Below are positions 25,951 through 33,780 of a stretch of 64,000 nucleotides of DNA, piece after piece. This DNA comes from CAVVAL01 sp963740215 (GTDB lineage Bacteria > Actinomycetota > Actinomycetes > Mycobacteriales > Cryptosporangiaceae), in contig CAVUDJ010000019.1 of assembly GCA_963740215.1 (NCBI GenBank), positions 2,166,239 to 2,230,238 of the forward strand. The letters run 5' to 3'. Numbering within the stretch: the stretch's first letter is position 1; every line of letters begins with the position of its first letter. The notes beneath the pieces were generated by a model. That model ran no database searches and was not told the origin of the DNA. It saw only the letters and a program-made list of their open reading frames with translations. The translations under genes were made by a program, and so were the position numbers.

Positions 25951-26861
25951 CGGTTCAACACCTTTCGGCACCACGCCAGGCCGTCGACGCCACGGTTCAC
26001 CAGTTCCTGGTCGGCGAACTCGTCGGTGCCGAGCAGCCCGAGCAGAGCGAACGTGTCGGTGGCGTACGCCGCGATCACGGCGGCGTCCGGAACCTCGTGT
26101 CCGCCGGTCACGTATGCGTCGATCAGCGGATCGTCCAGCAACCCGTAGGCGTGCATCCGTCCCAGCTCGGCGCCGACGTCGCCGGTGGTGCAGTTGGACA
26201 GGTCGAGCACGGCGACGAGCGTGCCGTCGCGGAAGCAGAGGTTGTCGGGGCGCAGATCCATGTGGAGCAGCCGGTTGCTGCCGTCGCGCGACTTGAGCAC
26301 CGCGCGGGCCGCCTCGATCACTTCGTCGTGGCCGGGCACGTTCACCCGGTCGGCCAGCGCGTTGACCCGCACCGCGAGTCGGTCGGCCATGGAGCCGGCG
26401 GAGCACTCGGCGCCGAGAACGTCGGCCGAGACCGTCACGTGGTGGATCCGCGCCAGCGCGGCCCCCAGCTCGGCGAGTTCGGGTGCGCCCAGTTCGTCGA
26501 GGCCGTCGTGGGTGACCTCCTCGGCGAGCATCCACGAGTGCTGGTCGGCGCCCTGGGCACGGTGCCAGTCGAGGAGCCGGGCCATCGGAACCCCGGCATC
26601 GGCGAGCACGCGGTGGGCCGTGACCTCACGCTCCAGCACTGCACCGAAGTCCACCGTGCCGTCGTACGCGGACGGTGCCAGCTCGCGCAGCGGCACCCGG
26701 AGCACCAACCGCTGGTCGGCAGACCGCACGCGCAGCGCCGCGTAGTCGGCCCCGCGCTTCCACGGGGTGACGACGCTCCCGGACGGCAGCCGGTCGCCGA
26801 GCTGGGCGGTCAATCGCCGCGCCAGCTGCTCCTCGTCCGGCACCTCGATGCTCTGCAGCAC
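25947..26861 (-). CDS. APH-family phosphotransferase
   Basis: 304 aa. A protein-kinase-like fold of the aminoglycoside/choline kinase type: the catalytic loop is LLHMDLRPDNLCF (HxDxxxxN) and the DFG-equivalent is VLDLSNC. A nucleotide-binding Lys may be the one in VTPWKRGADYAALRV, but this is unsure. It would phosphorylate a hydroxyl of a small molecule, in either biosynthesis or self-protection. It is the last gene of the minus-strand operon, 15 bases after the acyltransferase stop. Good match at the ends; the function is inferred from family. Confidence 0.85.
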   Translation of the reverse strand: MLQSIEVPDEEQLARRLTAQLGDRLPSGSVVTPWKRGADYAALRVRSADQRLVLRVPLRELAPSAYDGTVDFGAVLEREVTAHRVLADAGVPMARLLDWHRAQGADQHSWMLAEEVTHDGLDELGAPELAELGAALARIHHVTVSADVLGAECSAGSMADRLAVRVNALADRVNVPGHDEVIEAARAVLKSRDGSNRLLHMDLRPDNLCFRDGTLVAVLDLSNCTTGDVGAELGRMHAYGLLDDPLIDAYVTGGHEVPDAAVIAAYATDTFALLGLLGTDEFADQELVNRGVDGLAWCRKVLNR

Positions 26862-26876
26862 AACGCTCCTCGCGTG

Positions 26877-27887
26877 TCAGTCGACGGGCAGGACGGCCCC
26901 GCCCAAAGTTCGCACGGTACAACCGCGGCGCACCTTGGCATCGACCGCGGCGCCGCCGTAGTCGATGAGCCCGCAGCCGACGCTGCCCAGCGCCCAGTCG
27001 ATCACGGCGTAGTAGCCGGCCTCGAAGTAGGCGAAGCTGTCGCGGCCACGGAACGCCGCGAGCTTGGGGATCACCCAGCCGTCCTCGTGCACCGCGACGA
27101 CGTGCCCCACCACGTCCTCGTCGCGGACGACCTCCAGGAGCAGTAGGTGATCGTGGTAGTGCTCGGCGAGGGCACGGAACTGACCGGCGATGCGGTCAGG
27201 GTCGGCGGCCAGCCCGTAGCGCTCGTAGTGCGCGACCTGACGCCGCACGAGCTCGCCGGGGCCCGTGAGCGTTGCAGAGGTCCGAACGCACAGGCCGGCG
27301 GCGGTGAACGCGCGACGTTCCCGCTGCGTCTCCCTGCGGCGGCGGCCCGGCAGCAGCGCGAGGTAGTCGTCGAAGGCGCGCGCGCCGCGCAGGTCGAGGT
27401 ACGCCGACGGTCCCATCGGGTACTGGATCGCGTCGTCGAACCACCCGACCGCGCCATCGCCGAGGTGCGGGAACTGCACCGTGCGGGCGCCCACGCGACC
27501 GGCCAGATCGACCAGCGTCCGCTTCAGCGCCTCGACCGCCACGCGAGCGTCTGCGCCGTCCCGCACGTACAGCCCCGAGACATACGAACTGGGTGCCACC
27601 ACGACGAGCGACGGCGCTGCCGCGCGATGACCGAGCTGATCCGGCACGCGGTACTTGGTGTGGTGATCGCCTGGCCGCCGGACGTGGAACACCGCTACGG
27701 CGTCCGCCTGCCCATCGGGTCCGGTCGCGACGGCGTACGCGGGAGGCCTGTCGAAGCTGTTCTCGTGGCAGGTGAGCCACCGCACGGACAGTTGCGGCGG
27801 CCCCCCGCTAACCACGCTGGACCAGCGCACGGCCACCTCGCCGTCGAGGCGGTCGTGCACGGTGCAGGCGTCGACCGAGGTGCGCAT
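26877..27887 (-). CDS. GNAT/FemAB-type N-acyltransferase
   Basis: 336 aa from ATG at 27887, which shares one base with the TGA of the upstream gene. The second half has the BioF2-like/FemAB acyltransferase pattern: YLALLPGRRRRETQRERRAF, LEVVRDEDVVGHVVAVHEDG, DSFAYFEAGYYAVIDWALGS and GLIDYGGAAVDAKVRRGCTV. The first half holds a related N-terminal lobe, as in peptidoglycan FemAB proteins. It could transfer an acyl or aminoacyl group onto an amine. A second member of the fold is encoded at 31952-32854. It sits in the middle of the coupled six-gene operon. Confidence 0.8.
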   Translation of the reverse strand: MRTSVDACTVHDRLDGEVAVRWSSVVSGGPPQLSVRWLTCHENSFDRPPAYAVATGPDGQADAVAVFHVRRPGDHHTKYRVPDQLGHRAAAPSLVVVAPSSYVSGLYVRDGADARVAVEALKRTLVDLAGRVGARTVQFPHLGDGAVGWFDDAIQYPMGPSAYLDLRGARAFDDYLALLPGRRRRETQRERRAFTAAGLCVRTSATLTGPGELVRRQVAHYERYGLAADPDRIAGQFRALAEHYHDHLLLLEVVRDEDVVGHVVAVHEDGWVIPKLAAFRGRDSFAYFEAGYYAVIDWALGSVGCGLIDYGGAAVDAKVRRGCTVRTLGGAVLPVD

Positions 27888-28489
27888 CAGCGGGTGGTCA
27901 CCGCCGTGACGTTGGCCGTCGTGGTGCGCGTGAGTGGGTAGCTGGACGGCGGGCGGACGCTGGCGAGCAGGGCCACGACCTCTGGTTCGTCGAGCCCCAG
28001 CCGCACCGTGCCGGCGGACCCTTCCCGCCGTCGCAGCAACCGCTCGGCCAGGTCGGCGACCACGCCGGTCGTCTGCGCCTCCGCGAGCGCGGCAGCGACC
28101 AGGCGGAACACATCGAGGACTTCGGCCTCGATCGAGTCCTGGCTGGGGTCGTGCCGCTGGAGCGCGAGCCACTCCTGGGCGAGCTGGAAGTCGATGGTGC
28201 CGGTGGCGGCGAGCACGTCGCGCAGGGTCAGCTCGTCGGACCTGGCGCCCTGGAGGATCACCAGCTCGGCCGCGCCGCCCGCCACGGCGACCGCCACCTG
28301 AGCGGCGATGCTGCGTACCTTCTCCTCCGGCTTGGTCCAGTCGGCCTCGGTGCGGACCTCGGTGAACAGGAAGCCCTGGTCCGACCAGATGCTCTCCCGC
28401 ACCGTCACCGCCTCCTGCGCGTGCGCGATGACCAGATGCCCGGCCTCGTGGATCGCCAACGCCGCTGGACCGTCGTGTTCCCGCTTCAT
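27887..28489 (-). CDS. M41-like metallopeptidase-domain protein without an ATPase
   Basis: 200 aa from ATG at 28489 with GGGAGG in front. The N-terminus has AALAIHEAGHLVIAHAQEAV with the HEAGH zinc motif at residues 14-18, as in FtsH peptidase domains. A later helix (AVAVAGGAAELVILQGARSD) contains the AGGAAE pattern seen in M41 domains and supports this, followed by DELTLRDVLAATGTIDFQLA. There is no AAA module and no membrane segment. It may be a stand-alone peptidase, or a scaffold using the fold. ATGA overlaps join it to the oxygenase upstream and TGATG to the acyltransferase downstream. Confidence 0.78.
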   Translation of the reverse strand: MKREHDGPAALAIHEAGHLVIAHAQEAVTVRESIWSDQGFLFTEVRTEADWTKPEEKVRSIAAQVAVAVAGGAAELVILQGARSDELTLRDVLAATGTIDFQLAQEWLALQRHDPSQDSIEAEVLDVFRLVAAALAEAQTTGVVADLAERLLRRREGSAGTVRLGLDEPEVVALLASVRPPSSYPLTRTTTANVTAVTTR

Positions 28490-29508
28490 CGTGCGCCTCC
28501 CGCCCGGGCGAAGCCCTGGGTCCACTGCTGTTCGAGCCATGTCTCGTACGCCGGACCGACCGGGGTGTCGACCACGATGCACACCGGGCAGATCTGCCGG
28601 TCGCGCGAGGAGAAGGCGGCGTGCTTCTGGGTGAGGTTGTTGCCGATGAGAAGGTCGCCGCGCTCGCCGGTGACCGCACTCTCGTACCGGGCGCGTGCCT
28701 GCGGCCAGCTCAGCCCGAGCGTCGCCATGATGCCGTGGCACATCAGCCGGGCGCCCGGCCCCGCGCAGTCGCCGCACGGGCACGCCTCGACCTGGCGCCA
28801 CACGTCCGGGATCGACGCGTACTGCTCCGGCCACAGCTCGCTCTCCGCGCGCGGCCCGCTCGGCAGCACGTGGTGCGCCGGATCCTCGGAGCCGAGCAGC
28901 GACCCGACCGTCAGGTACCGCGACCGGTGCACGTCGGCCAGGGCCAGTGACCGTGCGATGTTGTCGCCGAGGAAGGTCTCCAGCTCGGTGACGTCAACCG
29001 GCAGGCGCCCGGTGCGGCGCAGATACGCGTCGTGCAGCATCGCGATCAGGTCGTAGTAGTAGGTCTCACCGGGGAACGCGCCGGGCCGGGTGATGAGGAA
29101 GCCCTGGTACATCTTGTGGGACGGTCGCTTGAAGAAGACCGTGTTGGAGAAGATCCGGTCCTTGGTGATGCCGTGCCGGTCGTTGACGGCGCGCGGCGTG
29201 AGGAAGCTGGAGTGGGCGCCGTCCTGGTGCGGCAGCAGGAACCGCGAGCTGCCTTCGGGCGCTGTGGGAGTGCCGTAGCTCTCCTCATCGACCTCGACAT
29301 ACGCCTCGGGCGGCAGCGCGTGCCGCTCCGTCAGCACCGCCGTGACCGCGCGCAGCGTGGCGTCGGCCCGGGCGATCAGCTCGGCCGACGACGGCTCCTC
29401 GCTGGCCCCACGCAGCCGCAAGGTGACCGACCCACCTGCGGCGAGGTGCGCGGCGGCCTCCTCCAGCCCCTCGCCCAACGGCACCGTCAGGACCTCGACG
29501 CGCGTCAT
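28486..29508 (-). CDS. Fe(II)/2-oxoglutarate-type oxygenase with a cysteine cluster
   Basis: 340 aa. TauD/TfdA-like layout: HxD at His94/Asp96 in FLLPHQDGAHSSFL, followed by FSNTVFFKRPSHKMYQGFLI, and a distal GDLLIGNNLTQKHAAF with His296 as third metal ligand, then R302 or R304 as the possible 2-oxoglutarate Arg. An insertion carries CPCGDC (Cys243, 245, 248) and Cys257, and a C-terminal CPVC is at 307-310, arrangements that could bind zinc or an Fe-S centre. That combination is unfamiliar to me. The gene overlaps its neighbours by ATGA on both sides and is the likely oxidative step of the pathway. Confidence 0.7.
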   Translation of the reverse strand: MTRVEVLTVPLGEGLEEAAAHLAAGGSVTLRLRGASEEPSSAELIARADATLRAVTAVLTERHALPPEAYVEVDEESYGTPTAPEGSSRFLLPHQDGAHSSFLTPRAVNDRHGITKDRIFSNTVFFKRPSHKMYQGFLITRPGAFPGETYYYDLIAMLHDAYLRRTGRLPVDVTELETFLGDNIARSLALADVHRSRYLTVGSLLGSEDPAHHVLPSGPRAESELWPEQYASIPDVWRQVEACPCGDCAGPGARLMCHGIMATLGLSWPQARARYESAVTGERGDLLIGNNLTQKHAAFSSRDRQICPVCIVVDTPVGPAYETWLEQQWTQGFARAGGAR

Positions 29509-30542
29509 CCGGTCGGCTCCTTCTCGTCGCGGAACACTGCGTCGAACGCGAGCCGCGCGGCGATCTGCGCTGTCCGGCCGGTGGGGTCGTAGCGGGGCGC
29601 GACCTCGGCGATGTCGAACGCCCCGACCGGCAGGGTGTGCAGGGCGTTCCACGTGTCCAGCAGCGCGGCGCCGCTGAGGCCGCCGAGCGTGACGTTGCCG
29701 GTGCCGGGCGCCACCGAGCAGTCGAGGACGTCGATGTCGGTGGAGATGTACACGGTGTCGCAGCGCTCCCCCATCCGCTCCACCAGTTCGGCGACCGGAG
29801 CAAGGTCGGGCGCGGCAACCACGGGGAAGCCACGTTCCCGCAGGCCGGCGAGCTGCCCGCGCCTGGTCACGTCGCCCACGCCGACGAACGCCACGTTCTC
29901 CGGACGGATACCCGGCAACTCGGAGATCCGGCGCGAGTTGGACCCGTGGTAGATCGGTCCGTGCAGGTGGCTGGACTCGCCGAAGTCGAAGTGGTGGTCG
30001 ACGTTGACGAAGCCGATGCGGCCCGGGTCGACCCGCTCGCGCGCGGCCAGGTAGAAGCCGGTGAACGTACCGACCGTGCACGAGTGGTCGCCGACGAGGA
30101 AGACGCCGCGGCTCCCGCCGGCCAGAATCGTGCGCACCCCTGAGGCGACCGAGGCCATCGTGCGCAGCGGGTTGCTCGGGAACACCGACAGGTCGCCGGC
30201 GTCGACGACGGTCGGCGTGCGGTACTCGAAGTCACGCCCGGTGCGCATGTCCGTCATCGGCTCAGGGTCGCGAGTGGACAGTGAGCTGGAGTACACGACG
30301 CTGGCGGCGCGCACCGCCCGGGGCCCTTCGGCGGCGCCCGGCCGCGAGCTGGTGGTGCCGTCGAACGGGACTCCGGCGGCGACCCACTCGGCGTTGGCCG
30401 CGTTCAGCTGGTCCCAGTCGCGGCGCAGGTCGGCCCCGAACAGCGTGGCCACGCCGGCCCAGCCGGGCGACGCCGACACTCGCGGCGGTGCCTCGCCGGC
30501 GGCGTCGAGCAGGATCGCGGGGTCGAATCGGCCGTCAGCCAC
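29505..30542 (-). CDS. Ureohydrolase (arginase/agmatinase family)
   Basis: 345 aa. All manganese ligands of the family are visible: GDHS (His153), VDHHFDF (Asp182, His184, Asp186) and STDIDVLDCSVAPGTG (Asp269, Asp271). This family cleaves guanidino groups to urea plus an amine (arginase, agmatinase, proclavaminate and guanidinobutyrate hydrolases). The DPxxAPG motif reads DCSVAPG, so Cys replaces the usual Pro. Overlap of 8 bases with the radical SAM gene upstream and ATGA with the oxygenase downstream place it firmly in the operon, so a guanidino intermediate is plausible. Confidence 0.9.
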   Translation of the reverse strand: MADGRFDPAILLDAAGEAPPRVSASPGWAGVATLFGADLRRDWDQLNAANAEWVAAGVPFDGTTSSRPGAAEGPRAVRAASVVYSSSLSTRDPEPMTDMRTGRDFEYRTPTVVDAGDLSVFPSNPLRTMASVASGVRTILAGGSRGVFLVGDHSCTVGTFTGFYLAARERVDPGRIGFVNVDHHFDFGESSHLHGPIYHGSNSRRISELPGIRPENVAFVGVGDVTRRGQLAGLRERGFPVVAAPDLAPVAELVERMGERCDTVYISTDIDVLDCSVAPGTGNVTLGGLSGAALLDTWNALHTLPVGAFDIAEVAPRYDPTGRTAQIAARLAFDAVFRDEKEPTG

Positions 30543-31833
30543 GGACGGCTCCGGCGGTGCGTCCGCGCAGGATGTCGGTCATGACGCTCACCTTCTCCAG
30601 GAACAGTTCCCAGCTACGTTCGGCTGTCAAGTGGTAGGGCTGGAACACCACCGGGGCGTCCTCGCGCCAGTGCGAGTAGTCCCAGTCGTGGATCCGCGGC
30701 CGAAGGGCGGCGAAGTCCGGGATCAGCGGGTACGGCACGAAGTTGTAGAGGTTGGCGAGCCACACCACGTCGGCGCAGTCGCGCAGCCAGCCGGTCGTCG
30801 TGGCATGGCTGGCCTCCGTCTCGGCGGCGAGCCCACCCATCACGTTGAGGACCACACGAATGCCGCGCTCGTCGATCGCGCGCAGCTTGGCGTGATAGTC
30901 GTCGAGCCCACGCGAGAGCTTGCCGCCGGCCCGCAGCATCTCGGTGTCGGCCGACTCGAACCCCATCTCGACCGCGACGACGCCCAGCTCGGACATCGCG
31001 TCCAGCACCCACGGGTTCAGCGCGAGCACGTGCGTCTGCACGATGAACCGGAATCCCGGCCGACTGGCGAACACGTCGAGCAGGTTGGCGACCGACTCGC
31101 GCGACTGCCCGAACGTCTTGTCGCCGACGTAGATGAGCTTGGTGTCGGGATACCGCTCGGTGAACTGGTCGACCTCGCGGGCCACGGCGTCACGCTCGAC
31201 CAGCGTGAGCTGCTGGCTCCAGGCGTCGCCACAGAACCCGCACTTGTAGAGGCATCCGTGGCTGGCGTTGAGGCGCAACAACGGGACGCTACCCGAGTAC
31301 CCGCTCAGGTGCCGGTACTCCGGTACCCAGTCGATCCGCTCCGGGTTGATGCCGCCGGTGTTCGGCCGCAGGAGCAGCCCGTCGCCGGGCACCAGCAGCG
31401 CGCGTAGCTGCTCCGGCCCCAGCTGGCCGGCGAACACGCGGCTCGCGTCGGCGGCGGTGGCCAGCGGCGCCATGTTGCCGCCGAGCACGGTGCGGCGGCC
31501 CGCGGCCATGAGCGCCCGGCTCACCTCGATCGCCAGGTCGAAGTTCTGCGCGAGCGGGCTCATCAGGATCGTGTCGCCCGGCGCGCTGGCGTCCTCCAGG
31601 ATGCGCAGGCACTCCCCCGCCGAGCCCACCCGACTCAGGTCGGAGAAGGACGACTCCGTGGACAGCTCGTCCAGCAGGGCCGTGAGGTGCGCGACCCAGA
31701 GTGGCATCTCCCACAGGCCGTCGCCCGGGATGAAGAACTCCGGAAAGTCGCGGGCAAACTCCCGCTCGTAGAACTCGTAATACTGGCCCAGATCCGGCTG
31801 CGGTTCCTTGGTGGAGGGAAACGGAAGCTGCAC
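30535..31833 (-). CDS. Radical SAM protein, possibly B12-binding type
   Basis: 432 aa from GTG at 31833, behind AGGG at suitable distance. The N-terminal half has a cobalamin-domain-like layout (ILMSPLAQNFDLAIEVSRAL then LGGNMAPLATAADASRVFAG), but no clear DxHxxG is seen. The radical SAM centre is CLYKCGFC (Cys194, 198, 201), followed by VEMGFESADTEMLRAGGKLS and GIRVVLNVMGGLAAETEASH typical of the TIM barrel. The enzyme would generate a 5'-deoxyadenosyl radical for methylation, rearrangement or C-C/C-H chemistry. It is the first gene of the six-gene minus operon and is divergent from an acyltransferase gene. Confidence 0.9.
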   Translation of the reverse strand: MQLPFPSTKEPQPDLGQYYEFYEREFARDFPEFFIPGDGLWEMPLWVAHLTALLDELSTESSFSDLSRVGSAGECLRILEDASAPGDTILMSPLAQNFDLAIEVSRALMAAGRRTVLGGNMAPLATAADASRVFAGQLGPEQLRALLVPGDGLLLRPNTGGINPERIDWVPEYRHLSGYSGSVPLLRLNASHGCLYKCGFCGDAWSQQLTLVERDAVAREVDQFTERYPDTKLIYVGDKTFGQSRESVANLLDVFASRPGFRFIVQTHVLALNPWVLDAMSELGVVAVEMGFESADTEMLRAGGKLSRGLDDYHAKLRAIDERGIRVVLNVMGGLAAETEASHATTTGWLRDCADVVWLANLYNFVPYPLIPDFAALRPRIHDWDYSHWREDAPVVFQPYHLTAERSWELFLEKVSVMTDILRGRTAGAVRG

Positions 31834-31951
31834 AATATGGACCCTCGGCACAGCAGGCTCCAATCTATCCCCCGTTGCTAACCCTTCGATGGTGCGTGCA
31901 GTCGCCGCCGAATGGGGCCGGCTGTCCCGAAGTTGCCTCAAGGCGTGCCCA

Positions 31952-32854
31952 ATGGGGCAATCGCTTGATTCCAGCTGGCACGCTGATCTGGTGGGTACCG
32001 AGGTGGGAGGGCTGCGCGTCGGCACGCACGGCTCTGACCTCGACGTGCTGCGCCACCGCGATCCGAGCGAGGCGGAGATTCCCGGCCTTCTCGCCGCCGG
32101 GTACCTGATCCGACCGTACGAGGTGACGTGGATCGCGCCGACCGGAGCCACCGCCGAGGAGTTCCTGAGCCGGCTCAGCGGCAAGGACCGGCAGAACATC
32201 CGGGCGGCCCGACGGTCCCTGGCGGCAGACCTGGCGATCGAGGCGCTGGACGAGCCGTTGCTCGACGACTTCCTCGTCCTTTACACGCGTGCGCTGGCGA
32301 GCATGCCGAACGGGATCCCCGTGGCGGTGAAGCAGCGCGCCTCCATCCTGGCTGACGACTACTTCGCGGTGACGGCGCGGTCGGCCGGTCGGCTGGTGGC
32401 CGCCTGTCTGGTCATGCAGGACCCAGGGTTGGCGCGGATCCGGTTCTCGGCCGCGGACGAGCACCTACGGGGCGCCAGCGTCACGCGGGTGCTCTACCTG
32501 GCGGCCGTCGACGAGGCACGGCGGCGGCGAATCGAGCGGGTGAGCCTCGGCAGCGATCTGAACCTGTACGGGCACATCGTCCAACCTGGACTGTTCAGCT
32601 TCAAGGTGCGGCTCGGGTTCTCGGCGTGCCCCGCTCAGGCGGTGCTCGGCGACGGCCACGACCTGGCCGAACGCGTGCTGAGCCTGGACCGGCTCAGCGA
32701 TCCGACGCTCACCCTTGCATACGGTGCCGACCGCTCGGGGCCACTGCACCTGCACGTCTTCACGCGCGACGCGGCGCTGGATGTGCGGCCGTACCGGGCG
32801 CCGTTCGTGGGCGGCATCCAGATCCATTCCGACTTCGGGACCGACAAAGCCTGA
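31952..32854 (+). CDS. GNAT/FemAB-type acyltransferase
   Basis: 300 aa from ATG at 31952, 8 bases after CAAGG; an ATG at 31889 is an alternative. The BioF2-like acetyltransferase core is clear: EEFLSRLSGKDRQNIRAARR, LLDDFLVLYTRALASMPNGI, GRLVAACLVMQDPGLARIRF and VLYLAAVDEARRRRIERVSL, GSDLNLYGHIVQPGLFSFKV. It is divergent from the radical SAM operon and likely shares its promoter region (31834-31951). It could add an acyl or aminoacyl group to the pathway product. Confidence 0.82.
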   Translation: MGQSLDSSWHADLVGTEVGGLRVGTHGSDLDVLRHRDPSEAEIPGLLAAGYLIRPYEVTWIAPTGATAEEFLSRLSGKDRQNIRAARRSLAADLAIEALDEPLLDDFLVLYTRALASMPNGIPVAVKQRASILADDYFAVTARSAGRLVAACLVMQDPGLARIRFSAADEHLRGASVTRVLYLAAVDEARRRRIERVSLGSDLNLYGHIVQPGLFSFKVRLGFSACPAQAVLGDGHDLAERVLSLDRLSDPTLTLAYGADRSGPLHLHVFTRDAALDVRPYRAPFVGGIQIHSDFGTDKA

Positions 32855-33033
32855 CGAGACCTTGGTGGGATCGCGGAGCCTATCAGGCGCTGGCGTCGAC
32901 GAGATCGTCCATTGTCGACTAGTCGGGGACGGTAACCCTCGTCCCGGATCGTAGCGTTACCTTCCCCGCCTAATCCAATATGGACACCTGGTGCTGCCCG
33001 GTGAAAGCCGCCAGCGAGCGCCGCGACCCCGGC

Positions 33034-33096
33034 AACTGTCGGGGAAATGGCGGCATCCTGCGCCCGGTTTCAGGACCACTGCCCCGACAGTCCGTT
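33034..33096. repeat. P4 repeat copy, inverted orientation
   Basis: 63 bases whose reverse complement matches the P4 copies at 45436 and 35994: AACGGACTGTCGGGGCAGTG at one end and CCATTTCCCCGACAGTT at the other. ACTGTCGGGG and CCCCGACAGT at its ends form a perfect 10-bp stem. The surrounding gap 32855-33226 holds no gene. Confidence 0.85.
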
Positions 33097-33159
33097 TACC
33101 CCGGCGGGCGTGCGCCAGCGGAGCGCTAGCAACTCCTCCGGTCCGCCAGCGCGTCAGGC

Positions 33160-33207
33160 TTGACATAGATAGCAGAACTATCCACTATTGGATAGCCATA
33201 CTATCTA
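33160..33207 (+). promoter_or_regulatory. Promoter with nested GATAG/CTATC operator repeats
   Basis: TTGACA at 33160-33165 and CACTAT at 33183-33188 (17-base spacer) form a plausible sigma-70-type promoter. Inverted repeats cover it: TAGATAG at 33166-33172 with CTATCTA at 33201-33207, and CTATCC at 33178-33183 with GGATAG at 33190-33195. This suggests a repressor site for the DoxX-like gene starting at 33227. The segment is AT-rich compared with its surroundings. Confidence 0.6.
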
Positions 33208-33226
33208 CTCACGGGAGGGAACCCTG

Positions 33227-33712
33227 ATGGAACCGTTCATCGTCCTGGTCACCGTCACACTGGCGCTGCTCGCCGCCGGAGCCCTGGGAGTGCGCCGGCT
33301 CCGCCCCTGGCCGGTCGCCCTCCGGGGCGGGCTGGCGGCAATGTTCGTCCTGACCGGCGTGGCCCACTTCGTCGGATTGCGCGAAGACCTCATAGCCATG
33401 GTGCCGCCGGCACTGCCGCAGCCCGGCCTGCTCGTCACGATCACGGGGGTGCTGGAGCTGGCCGGCGCAGTGGGGCTGCTGCTGCGTCCGACCGTGGCGT
33501 GGGCGGCCGGCGGTCTGAGTCTCCTGCTCATCGCGATGTTCCCGGCGAACGTCTACGCGGCCGTCGAGGGCATCACGACCCGGGCGGATGACGCCCTCCT
33601 CCCCCGCACCCTGCTGCAGGTCGTGTTCCTGGCCGCGACCGTCGCGGTTCTGGTGCGTAGCCGGCGGTCCGCCGCGCGGCCGACCGTGGCGCCGGAAACC
33701 GCACGCGTCTGA
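33227..33712 (+). CDS. DoxX-family-like membrane protein
   Basis: 161 aa from ATG at 33227 behind CGGGAGGGAACCCTG. Four to five hydrophobic segments: LVTVTLALLAAGALGVRRLR, GLAAMFVLTGVAHFVGLRED, LLVTITGVLELAGAVGLLLR, AAGGLSLLLIAMFPANVYAA and TLLQVVFLAATVAVLVRSRR. The AMFVLTGVAHF and ITGVLELAGAVGLL patterns fit the DoxX superfamily. Function is undefined, with possible links to detoxification. The promoter at 33160-33207 suggests tight single-gene regulation, although no adjacent regulator gene exists. Confidence 0.8.
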   Translation: MEPFIVLVTVTLALLAAGALGVRRLRPWPVALRGGLAAMFVLTGVAHFVGLREDLIAMVPPALPQPGLLVTITGVLELAGAVGLLLRPTVAWAAGGLSLLLIAMFPANVYAAVEGITTRADDALLPRTLLQVVFLAATVAVLVRSRRSAARPTVAPETARV

Positions 33713-33780
33713 ATCAAACCGCTGCCGGCCGCGTGTGGAGGGGGGACCACGGCAGATCGTCGAAGGAGTGCAGACACACC

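Noticed and set aside
22840..32854. Clavam-type beta-lactam cluster
   Set aside because: Ureohydrolase, oxygenase, ATP-grasp and acyltransferase types are shared with clavulanic acid clusters, but there is no beta-lactam synthetase or carboxyethylarginine synthase and the oxygenase lacks the HxE form.
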